Positions 1-6,449 of a DNA stretch of 8,051 bases are shown piece after piece. A program made the translations under genes and the position numbers. The stretch covers positions 1 through 8,051 of the forward strand of contig JAILPD010000120.1 of assembly GCA_024690445.1 (NCBI GenBank). Direction: 5' to 3'. A model generated the notes under the pieces. It saw only the letters and a program-made list of their open reading frames with translations. It had not been told where the DNA came from and ran no database searches. The DNA is from Acholeplasmatales bacterium (GTDB lineage Bacteria > Bacillota_I > Bacilli_A > Acholeplasmatales > Anaeroplasmataceae). Numbering within the stretch: the first letter of the stretch is position 1; each line of letters starts with the position of its first letter.

Positions 1-1
1 T

Positions 2-2128
2 ACAGAAGTTACTGCAGCTGAGCTTAAAGAACTTGTTAAAAAGTATAAAGCATATTATAAGAAGACTTTTGGTGAAGAATTCCCAACTGACCCATATTAT
101 CAACTTGAAGTTGCAGTAGAAGCTGTATTTAGAAGCTGGGATAACCCACGTGCTAATACATATAGAATGATGAATAATATTCCTTATTCTTGGGGTACTG
201 CTGTAAATGTTCAATCTATGGCATTTGGTAATAAGGGTGAAACATCAGGTACTGGTGTAGCATTCTCTAGAAACCCTGGTACAGGTGAAAAGGTAGTATC
301 TGCTGAATATTTACCTAATGCACAAGGTGAAGACGTTGTTGCAGGTATTAGAACACCTCTTAACATTACTGAACTTAAAAATAGAATGCCTGAAGTATAT
401 GCTCAATTCATTAAGACAATTGACTTAATGGAAAAGCATTATAAGGATATGCAAGATATGGAATTTACAGTTGAAGAGGGTAAATTATATTTCTTACAAA
501 CAAGAAATGGTAAGAGAACACCTCAGGCTGCATTAAAGATTGCTTGTGATTTAGTAGATGAAGGCTTAATCGATGAAAAGGAAGCAGTATTACGTATTGA
601 TCCATATTCATTTGATAAGTTATTATTACCTGGATTTAATAAGGAAGAATTAGCTAAGGCCACTCCTATTGCCAAAGGTTTAGCTGCAGGTCCTGGTGCT
701 GGTACTGGTAAATTAGCATTTAGCGCAGAAGAGGCTGAAGCACGTAAGGTTAAGGGTGAGAAGGTTGTATTAGTTAGAGCTGAAACTTCTCCAGAGGATA
801 TCGTAGGTATGGTTGCTTCTCAAGCTATTTTAACTATGAGAGGCGGTATGACAAGTCACGCTGCTGTAGTTGCTCGTGGTATGGGTAAGTGCTGTGTTTG
901 TGGTTGTTCAGAGGCTGTAATTGATGAGGAAGCTCGTACAGTTACAATTAATGGTAAGGTTTATACTGATAAGGATACATTCTCTATTGATGGTTCAACA
1001 GGTAATGTTTACTTAGGTGAAATTAAGTCTGAAAACCCAGATTTAACTACTGGTTATTTCGGTAGATTAATGGCTTGGATTGATAAATATAAATACTTAA
1101 AGGTTAGAACTAATGCTGATACTCCAAGAGATGCTCAAAAGGCTAAGGATTTCAAGGCTGAAGGTATTGGTCTATGCCGTACAGAGCATATGTTCTTTGA
1201 TAAGGATAGAATCTTCTCTATGAGAAAGATGATTTTAGCTGATACAGTAGAAGATAGAGAAAAGGCATTAGCTGAACTTGAGCCAATGCAACAAAAGGAT
1301 TTCGAAGGCTTATACGAAATCATGGATGGAATGAATGTTAATGTTCGTCTATTAGACCCACCTCTACATGAATTCTTACCACAAGAGGATTCTTTAATTG
1401 AAGAATTAGCTAACGCAATTGGTAAGACAGTTGAACAAGTTAAGGATAGAATTGCTGAGCTTCATGAATCTAATCCAATGATGGGTCATAGAGGTTGTCG
1501 TTTAGCTGTAACATATCCAGAAATTTGTCGTATGCAAACAACTGCTATTATTAAGGCAGCTATCAATGTAATGAAGAAGACTGGCAAGGCAATTGAACCA
1601 GAAATCATGGTACCACTTGTTCTTGAGGTTAAAGAATTAAAATATGTAAAGAATATCATTTGTGAAACTGCAGATAAGTTAATTAAGGATGCTAACATCA
1701 AATTAAATTATCATGTAGGTACAATGATTGAAATTCCGAGAGCTGCATTATTATCAGATGAAATTGCAGAAGAAGCTGAATTCTTCTCATTTGGTACTAA
1801 TGACTTAACACAAATGACATTTGGCTTTTCAAGAGATGACGCTGCTAAATTCTTACCATCTTACTATAAGACTAATATCTTAGATGAAGATCCATTTAAG
1901 ACATTAGATTATAAGGGTGTTGGTAAGCTAGTTTCTATGTCAGTTAAGCAAGGTAGAGCTACAAGACCTGATTTACATGTAGGTGTATGTGGTGAAACTG
2001 GCGGTGAGCCAAAGAGTATTGATTTCTATCATAATGCAGGACTTGATTATGTATCATGTTCTCCATTTAGAGTACCAGTTGCTCGTTTAGCGGCTGCTCA
2101 AGCTAACATTAGAAATCCAAGAAAGTAA
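2..2128 (+). CDS. ppdK: Pyruvate, phosphate dikinase, 5'-truncated by window edge
   Basis: This cytosolic enzyme interconverts PEP + AMP + PPi and pyruvate + ATP + Pi, and in anaerobes often serves in PPi-linked glycolysis. The frame is open from base 2, giving 708 residues of a family usually about 875 long. The first ~169 residues, most of the ATP-grasp N-terminus, lie outside the window. The phosphohistidine motif GGMTSHAAVVAR is at 842-877. Its His (codon 857) fits His455 of the Clostridium symbiosum enzyme, and the regulatory-type Thr two residues before it is present. The PEP/pyruvate-binding barrel follows, with the second family signature FGTNDLTQM near fragment residues 598-606, the catalytic Cys in GVCGETGG (Cys codon 1988), and the typical end SCSPFRVPVARLAAAQ. 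The ATG at 167 lies inside the conserved domain and is not the start. The Cys loop reads CGETGG, where many homologues have CGEHGG. No frameshift was seen. A terminator follows directly. Confidence 0.97.
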   Translation, partial: TEVTAAELKELVKKYKAYYKKTFGEEFPTDPYYQLEVAVEAVFRSWDNPRANTYRMMNNIPYSWGTAVNVQSMAFGNKGETSGTGVAFSRNPGTGEKVVSAEYLPNAQGEDVVAGIRTPLNITELKNRMPEVYAQFIKTIDLMEKHYKDMQDMEFTVEEGKLYFLQTRNGKRTPQAALKIACDLVDEGLIDEKEAVLRIDPYSFDKLLLPGFNKEELAKATPIAKGLAAGPGAGTGKLAFSAEEAEARKVKGEKVVLVRAETSPEDIVGMVASQAILTMRGGMTSHAAVVARGMGKCCVCGCSEAVIDEEARTVTINGKVYTDKDTFSIDGSTGNVYLGEIKSENPDLTTGYFGRLMAWIDKYKYLKVRTNADTPRDAQKAKDFKAEGIGLCRTEHMFFDKDRIFSMRKMILADTVEDREKALAELEPMQQKDFEGLYEIMDGMNVNVRLLDPPLHEFLPQEDSLIEELANAIGKTVEQVKDRIAELHESNPMMGHRGCRLAVTYPEICRMQTTAIIKAAINVMKKTGKAIEPEIMVPLVLEVKELKYVKNIICETADKLIKDANIKLNYHVGTMIEIPRAALLSDEIAEEAEFFSFGTNDLTQMTFGFSRDDAAKFLPSYYKTNILDEDPFKTLDYKGVGKLVSMSVKQGRATRPDLHVGVCGETGGEPKSIDFYHNAGLDYVSCSPFRVPVARLAAAQANIRNPRK

Positions 2129-2136
2129 TATTAATT

Positions 2137-2170
2137 AGAGTCTAAGAAAGTTCTTAGGCTCTTTTTCTTT
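2137..2170 (+). terminator. Intrinsic terminator of ppdK
   Basis: The arms 2137-2148 and 2151-2162 pair over 12 bp with one G-U wobble and an apparent 2-nt loop; in practice the innermost A-U pairs would open. A T-rich run (TTTTTCTTT) follows at once. It starts 8 nt after the ppdK stop, so ppdK ends its transcription unit. Confidence 0.85.
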
Positions 2171-2206
2171 GTGGAAAAAGTAACACAATTTTTCGTATTT
2201 TGTGAT

Positions 2207-2253
2207 TTTCACCTTGCAACTGATAAAAATAGTATTTATTATTAAAGGTGAAA
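2207..2253 (+). promoter_or_regulatory. Inverted repeat framing the reductase promoter and covering its RBS
   Basis: TTTCACCTT at 2207-2215 is the exact reverse complement of AAGGTGAAA at 2245-2253. The left arm abuts and overlaps the -35 box, and the right arm covers the predicted transcription start and the Shine-Dalgarno. It could be a repressor operator. If transcription starts further upstream, it could instead form an RNA stem (9 bp, 29-nt loop) that hides the ribosome binding site. Both readings are inference; only the repeat itself is seen. Confidence 0.45.
2214..2242 (+). promoter_or_regulatory. Probable sigma-A promoter of the aldo/keto reductase unit
   Basis: TTGCAA (2214-2219) and TATTAT (2237-2242) are separated by exactly 17 bp, the optimal sigma-A spacing, each close to consensus. 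Transcription would start near 2249, leaving a very short leader of about 9 nt before the ATG at 2258. The purine-rich Shine-Dalgarno would then sit at the very 5' end of the mRNA. Confidence 0.5.
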
Positions 2254-2257
2254 GGAC

Positions 2258-3103
2258 ATGGTTTTTATTATGATTAAAGATTTAGATTATGTTTTATACA
2301 ATGGTGTTAAAATTCCAGCTGTGGGCTTCGGTACTTGGCAAAGTAGTCCAGAAGATGCATATAGCTCTGTAATTGCTGCAATTAAGGCAGGATATAGACA
2401 TATTGATACTGCTTTAGTTTATGAAAATGAAGAGGCAGTTGGAAAAGCAATTAAGGATTCTGGAGTTAAAAGAAGTGATATTTTCATCACTACTAAGCTT
2501 CCAGCTGACAAGAAGGGTTATGATGTTGCAATTGAATGTTTCAATAAGTCATGCAAGAATTTAGGCGTTGATTACCTTGATTTATATTTGATTCATGCAC
2601 CATGGCCATGGAGCAATGTTGGCATGGATTGCAAGGAAGGTAATATTGAGTCTTGGAAGGCAATGATTGACTTATATAATGCAGGAAAGATTAAAGCAAT
2701 TGGTGTATCTAATTTCCATCCTTCTGACATTAAGCCACTTATTGAGGCAACTAATGTAAAGCCAATGGTTAATCAAATTAGATTCTTCTTAGGTAATACT
2801 CAACCTAGTGTTACTAATTATTGCCAAGAAAATGATATTATAGTTGAGGCATATTCTCCTTTAGCAACTGGTAAGATGTTAGATAATCCAACATTAAATG
2901 AGATTGCTAAGAAATATAATGTTTCTCCAGCTAAGATTTGTTTAAGATATTGTCTTGAAAAGAAGACATTACCTTTACCAAAATCAACTCATGAAAATAG
3001 AATTATTGAAAATATAGCTCTTGACTTTGAACTAGCTAAAGAGGATATTATTAAATTAGATGCTATTCATGATGAGTCATTGGATAGACCTTTAAGAAGC
3101 TAG
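2258..3103 (+). CDS. Aldo/keto reductase (diketogluconate-reductase-like)
   Basis: This 281-residue cytosolic NAD(P)H-dependent oxidoreductase would reduce an aldehyde or ketone; the substrate cannot be read from sequence. It has the normal single (beta/alpha)8-barrel length. The catalytic tetrad is complete: Asp50 (HIDTA), Tyr55 (YENE), Lys80 (TTKLP) and His113 (LIHAPWP). Early VGFGTW, central IGVSNF and late PKS-4-R (Lys242, Ser243, Arg248) match the family; the last usually contacts the NADPH 2'-phosphate. The loop after the conserved Asn-Gln reads VNQIRFF, whereas most relatives have VNQIE-hydrophobic-HP, so the pocket may differ. The ATG at 2258 is chosen because GGTGAAAGGA stands at proper distance. 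A second in-frame ATG at 2270 would give the more usual N-terminus but poorer spacing. The next gene's Shine-Dalgarno overlaps this gene's TAG, so the two are probably cotranscribed and translationally coupled. Confidence 0.93.
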   Translation: MVFIMIKDLDYVLYNGVKIPAVGFGTWQSSPEDAYSSVIAAIKAGYRHIDTALVYENEEAVGKAIKDSGVKRSDIFITTKLPADKKGYDVAIECFNKSCKNLGVDYLDLYLIHAPWPWSNVGMDCKEGNIESWKAMIDLYNAGKIKAIGVSNFHPSDIKPLIEATNVKPMVNQIRFFLGNTQPSVTNYCQENDIIVEAYSPLATGKMLDNPTLNEIAKKYNVSPAKICLRYCLEKKTLPLPKSTHENRIIENIALDFELAKEDIIKLDAIHDESLDRPLRS

Positions 3104-3116
3104 GAAGTGATTGCCT

Positions 3117-3530
3117 GTGTATGGTTTAAAAATGAAAAGATATTATTTAAATGAAATCATAACGGGTGTAAAATGCGATGATGCTAGATTAGAGGATACA
3201 TCTATTAGAGGAAAAATTGCTTTAATTGATTCTGAAACTTATGAATTATTAGGTTACGCAGATTTAATTGATACTGTAAAAATAGATTATGAAGCATATA
3301 TCAAATGGCATATTTGCCCTGAATATGATTCTATAACTGCTAAGAATTATATAGATAATCTAGATTTTACAAGACTTCATTCTAATGCTTATTTATATAA
3401 GCTATCTGATGTAGCTAAATGTGAAGTTCCATCAATTGTAAATCCAATTAGTGAAACTAAAACGTGGATTGAATTTAATGAAAGTGATAATATTAATGGA
3501 TATAAGCAGGTATCTCTATTTGATTTTTAA
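3117..3530 (+). CDS. Small hypothetical protein, possibly PUA/ASCH-like fold
   Basis: The product is about 137 residues, soluble, with no signal peptide or membrane segment. I do not firmly recognise it. The pattern IRGKIALIDSETYELLGYA, then ADLIDT, and a late short Trp-containing strand followed by a hydrophobic C-terminus (QVSLFDF) recalls ASCH/PUA-like domains. Those start with a GKI-type beta strand and a G-A-E/D-hydrophobic-V/I-D strand and tend to bind RNA or nucleotides. This is a guess from pattern, not a match. The start is uncertain. The Shine-Dalgarno AGGAAGTGA (3102-3110) favours GTG at 3117 by spacing, but TTG at 3111 and ATG at 3132 are in frame. It begins within 14 nt of the reductase stop and ends just before a strong terminator, so it is the second gene of that unit. 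Whether it acts with the reductase is unknown. Confidence 0.72.
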   Translation: MYGLKMKRYYLNEIITGVKCDDARLEDTSIRGKIALIDSETYELLGYADLIDTVKIDYEAYIKWHICPEYDSITAKNYIDNLDFTRLHSNAYLYKLSDVAKCEVPSIVNPISETKTWIEFNESDNINGYKQVSLFDF

Positions 3531-3534
3531 AATG

Positions 3535-3568
3535 AATTAGGCCAAATTATTGGCCTAATTTTTTTGTT
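3535..3568 (+). terminator. Strong intrinsic terminator of the reductase unit
   Basis: AATTAGGCCA (3535-3544) and TGGCCTAATT (3551-3560) form a perfect 10-bp stem around a 6-nt loop. The T run 3559-3565 and GTT follow. It lies 4 nt after the stop of the small gene and closes the two-gene unit. Confidence 0.92.
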
Positions 3569-3594
3569 ATTTTATTTTTCAATGGGATTTACTA

Positions 3595-3623
3595 TTTAAT
3601 ATTTTAAAAAAATAAGTTATAAT
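3595..3623 (+). promoter_or_regulatory. Probable promoter of the EF-G-like gene
   Basis: A consensus -10 box TATAAT stands at 3618-3623. The hexamer 17 bp upstream, TTTAAT at 3595-3600, is only a weak -35. The surrounding DNA is extremely AT-rich, as for an UP-element-rich promoter. The leader of about 35 nt carries AAAGGA at 3649-3654, 9 nt before the ATG at 3664. Confidence 0.5.
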
Positions 3624-3663
3624 ATTTTTAATAGTTTACGTTTTATAGAAAGGAATTTTATAT

Positions 3664-5706
3664 ATGGCAGGAAACAATATTAGAAACGTTGTTGTTTTAG
3701 GCCACCAAGGTAGTGGTAAAACAACTCTTGTAGAATCTTTATATTCTACAGCAACAGGAAAGGCAAAGGGTAGTGTTGAAAAGGGAACTACTATAAGTGA
3801 TTACCTTCCTGAAGAAAAGGATAAATTATCATCAGTTAGAATGAGCATTGTCCCAGTTGAATATGATAATTATAAGATCAATTTAATTGATATTCCTGGA
3901 AATGACGATTTCATTGGTGAGGCAATCGCAACGATTGGTGTTGTTAAGGGTGCTATTTTAGTATTAGATGCAACATCAGGAGTTCAGGTTGAAACTGTGA
4001 AGCATTGGAATATGCTAAGAAAGAAAGGTATTCCTACAATTATTTATGTAAATAAGATGGACAAGGAATCTATTAATTTCGAAGTAGTCTTAGAAGAGAT
4101 TAGAACAAAGCTTGGTAAGAATGCTATTCCATTCTGTTATCCAATGGGACATGATAATACATTCGATGGATATATTAATGTAGTTACTTTAAAGGCTAGA
4201 AAATATAACGGTAAGGAATGTGAGGACGCTCCTATTTATGATGATAAGAAGCAAAAGGTATTTGAGCTTCATAATACAATGGTAGAGGCAGTTGCGCAAA
4301 CTAGTGAAGAATTATTAGATAAGTTCTTTAGTGGTGAGACATTAACTAATGAAGAAATTCAAGAAGGTTTAAGAAATGGTGTATTAGCTGGTGATCTTAC
4401 TCCAGTATTAGTTGGTTCAGCATTGAAGAACATTACAGTTCATACAGCTTTAAGAATGTTAATTGATTATTTACCAAATCCAAGTGACTTAAAGCCAATT
4501 GTTGCAGTAAATGAACAATTAAATGAAATTGAAATGAAGACATTAGATGAAGAACCATTCTCTGCATTTGTATTTAAGACAACAGTAGATTCTTTCTCTG
4601 GTATTACATCTATTTTTAAAGTAAATTCAGGTGTATTAAAGCAGGGCGATACTGTATATGTTCCTAATTTAAAGAAGACCATTTCAATTAATCAGCTATT
4701 CACATTATGTGGTGCTAAGCAAAATCCAGTTTCTGAATTACATGCTGGTGATATTGGATGTATCAATAAGGTTGATGGATTAGAAACATCTATGACTTTA
4801 TGTGATCCTAAGAATAAGATTTTATATAATGAAATCGAATTCCCAACTGCAGTTTATTATAAGGCTTTAGTTACATCTAATAAGAATGATGATGATAAGC
4901 TAGGTACAGTTCTTCAAAAGATTATGCTTGAGGATAAGTCAGTTGAGGTTAAGAGAAATCATGAAACTAACCAGTTATTAATTGGTAGCTTAGGATTAGG
5001 TCATTTAAATTTCATCTTAGAAAGAATGAAAAATTCTTATAAATTAAATGTTCAAACTGAGGATTCAAAGGTTGTATACCGTGAAACTATAAAAGGATCT
5101 GCTATTGGTGATGGTAGATATATTAAGCAATCTGGTGGTGCCGGATTCTATGGTGTAGTTCAAATGGAATTTAAACCTTCAACTGAAAACCAATTCTCTG
5201 AGGAGGTATTTGGTGGTGCAGTTCCAAAGAATTACTTCCCAGCTGTAGAAAAAGGATTCTTTGAAGCTTGTGAAAAGGGCTTATTAGCCGGCTTCCCAGT
5301 AATTGGTGTTCATGCTATATTAAAAGATGGTAAGTACCATGATGTTGATTCAAATGAATTAGCATTTAAAAACGCAGCTATTTTAGCGTTTAAAGATGCT
5401 TACATGAAGTGTAAGCCTGTCATTCTTGAACCAATCATCAAGGTTGTTGTTACTGTACATCCTGATGATACAGGTACTATTCTTTCTGATTTAAATACAC
5501 GACGTGCAAAGATTATTGGAATGGATGTTAATACTGCAAAGGATCAAAAGATTACTGCATTAGTTCCTGAATCTGAAATCTTAGAATATGTTAACGACTT
5601 AAAGTCAATGACACAAGGCGCTGGTTATTTCAATAGATCATTTAATGGATACGAAGAAGCTCCAGCTTATGTACAAGAAAAGATTTTAAAGTCTATCGTT
5701 AGATAA
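3664..5706 (+). CDS. EF-G-like translational GTPase (second-copy, FusA2-type)
   Basis: The protein has 680 residues, close to the ~690 of EF-G, with all five domains in order: G domain about 1-275, domain II about 295-380, III about 412-463, IV about 472-590 and V about 590-675. The P-loop is GHQGSGKTT (13-21), not the EF-G form with D-A-GKTT. G4 is NKMD (130-133) and G5 is GSAL (251-254). Switch I, RGITI in EF-G, reads KLSSV around 54-58, so the Mg-binding Thr is Ser57. Switch II is DIPGNDDF (76-83), so the His that activates water in EF-G and EF-Tu is Asn80 (codon 3901). Domain IV keeps its tip loop DGKYHDVDSNE (555-565), which in EF-G enters the decoding centre. EF-G-like paralogues of this type are known in Bacillota and Actinobacteria but their role is poorly defined. 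It is probably ribosome-associated and not the housekeeping EF-G, which normally lies in the str operon. It is a single-gene unit with its own promoter and terminator. Confidence 0.92.
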   Translation: MAGNNIRNVVVLGHQGSGKTTLVESLYSTATGKAKGSVEKGTTISDYLPEEKDKLSSVRMSIVPVEYDNYKINLIDIPGNDDFIGEAIATIGVVKGAILVLDATSGVQVETVKHWNMLRKKGIPTIIYVNKMDKESINFEVVLEEIRTKLGKNAIPFCYPMGHDNTFDGYINVVTLKARKYNGKECEDAPIYDDKKQKVFELHNTMVEAVAQTSEELLDKFFSGETLTNEEIQEGLRNGVLAGDLTPVLVGSALKNITVHTALRMLIDYLPNPSDLKPIVAVNEQLNEIEMKTLDEEPFSAFVFKTTVDSFSGITSIFKVNSGVLKQGDTVYVPNLKKTISINQLFTLCGAKQNPVSELHAGDIGCINKVDGLETSMTLCDPKNKILYNEIEFPTAVYYKALVTSNKNDDDKLGTVLQKIMLEDKSVEVKRNHETNQLLIGSLGLGHLNFILERMKNSYKLNVQTEDSKVVYRETIKGSAIGDGRYIKQSGGAGFYGVVQMEFKPSTENQFSEEVFGGAVPKNYFPAVEKGFFEACEKGLLAGFPVIGVHAILKDGKYHDVDSNELAFKNAAILAFKDAYMKCKPVILEPIIKVVVTVHPDDTGTILSDLNTRRAKIIGMDVNTAKDQKITALVPESEILEYVNDLKSMTQGAGYFNRSFNGYEEAPAYVQEKILKSIVR

Positions 5707-5712
5707 TTAATT

Positions 5713-5754
5713 AAGGCAATCTTATTATAAAAAGAGATTGCCTTTTGTCTTTTA
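5713..5754 (+). terminator. Intrinsic terminator of the EF-G-like gene
   Basis: AAGGCAATCT (5713-5722) pairs perfectly with AGATTGCCTT (5735-5744) around a 12-nt AT-rich loop. TTTTGTCTTTT follows. It begins 7 nt after the stop. Confidence 0.88.
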
Positions 5755-5768
5755 TTCTAGATAAATTG

Positions 5769-5777
5769 TGGTAAAAT
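5769..5777 (+). promoter_or_regulatory. Extended -10 promoter of the YgjV-family gene
   Basis: TGG followed by TAAAAT (5769-5777) is an extended -10 element. No good -35 stands at 17 bp; TTGTCT at 5745-5750 is 21 bp away, too far. The leader would be about 20 nt, with GGAG at 5793-5796 and 8 nt before the ATG. Confidence 0.5.
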
Positions 5778-5804
5778 ACTATGTTGTAAATTGGAGAAAA
5801 TTAT

Positions 5805-6395
5805 ATGGATACAGTTTTTATCATAGCAAATGTATTATCCTTTATTGGTAATACACTATTTACATTATCTGCTTTATTGAAATCAAAAAGAAAAATATTA
5901 TTATTACAATCAGTTAATCATATATTAGCTATCATTTCAGAATTTATGATGAATGCTTTTAGTGCATTATCACAAGAGGCAGTTTCACTTACAAGAAATG
6001 CGATTTTATTATTTTTAAATATTAAAAGTGAGATTATAAAATTAGTATTAAATATAATCTGTGTTATCGTGGCTGTTGGATTGGGTGTTACTTTAAATAT
6101 ATTATTAAATGATAATGTATGGTATGGCTATTTACCAGTTTTAGGTAATTTATTTTATTCAACTGGTGTTATAATTGCCTTTATGATTAAGAATAAGCCA
6201 CTTAAGAGTGAAGCATTTATTAAGGTATGCTTATTTATTAATTCAATATTATGGGCTGTTTATGGATATTTTGTACAGCTATATCCAATTATGATATTTA
6301 ATATTATCAATATGGTTTTTTGCATAATATCAATTGTAAGAATTATTATACTTTCTAATAAGTCAAAAAATATGGCTTCATTAGAAAATAACTAA
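5805..6395 (+). CDS. YgjV-family inner membrane protein
   Basis: This 196-residue, almost wholly hydrophobic protein has six to seven predicted helices at roughly 3-25, 31-55, 59-73, 77-101, 106-128, and two more within 138-183. Small basic loops (KSKRK, KNKPLKSE) lie between them, and a short polar tail (KSKNMASLENN) ends it. The early LLQSVNHILAIISEFMM segment and the LTRNAILLFLN segment resemble the Imp-YgjV family of E. coli YgjV-like membrane proteins, whose function is unknown. The general build also recalls small transporter folds such as SWEET or PnuC, but no substrate motif is seen. The ATG is supported by GGAG at good spacing. The next gene begins 54 nt after the stop with its own promoter-like element and no terminator between, so partial cotranscription is likely. 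Confidence 0.82.
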   Translation: MDTVFIIANVLSFIGNTLFTLSALLKSKRKILLLQSVNHILAIISEFMMNAFSALSQEAVSLTRNAILLFLNIKSEIIKLVLNIICVIVAVGLGVTLNILLNDNVWYGYLPVLGNLFYSTGVIIAFMIKNKPLKSEAFIKVCLFINSILWAVYGYFVQLYPIMIFNIINMVFCIISIVRIIILSNKSKNMASLENN

Positions 6396-6404
6396 TGTGA
6401 AATA

Positions 6405-6413
6405 TGTTATAAT
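6405..6413 (+). promoter_or_regulatory. Extended -10 promoter before the six-helix membrane protein
   Basis: TGT followed by the consensus TATAAT (6405-6413) is an extended -10, placed 10 nt after the upstream stop codon. No -35 is visible. A start near 6420 would leave a leader of about 30 nt, fitting a TTG start at 6450 and not one at 6426. Confidence 0.5.
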
Positions 6414-6449
6414 CAATTTGGTAACTTGTATCAATTTGAGGTGATTGCT

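Noticed and set aside
167..169. ATG as the start of the first gene
   Set aside because: The frame is open from base 2 and the upstream 55 codons continue conserved PPDK sequence (for example FRSWDNPRA), so this Met is internal.
1135..1701. Two - strand open frames of 62 and 71 codons
   Set aside because: They lie wholly opposite conserved ppdK sequence and show no ribosome site or recognisable product.
2184..2204. CACAA...TTGTG inverted repeat upstream of the reductase
   Set aside because: Only 5 bp in AT-rich DNA; likely chance.
4467..4682. A - strand open frame of 71 codons
   Set aside because: It is opposite the conserved EF-G-like gene, a shadow of its codon use.
3664..5706. Tet(M)-type ribosomal protection protein
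   Set aside because: The domain IV and C-terminal sequences follow EF-G (DG-YHDVDS-E, then TQG-G-F), not the Tet(M) group; no support for a resistance role.
6426..6449. TTG at 6426 as the start of the membrane-protein gene
   Set aside because: It has no Shine-Dalgarno before it, and the extra residues are translated from the Shine-Dalgarno of the TTG at 6450.
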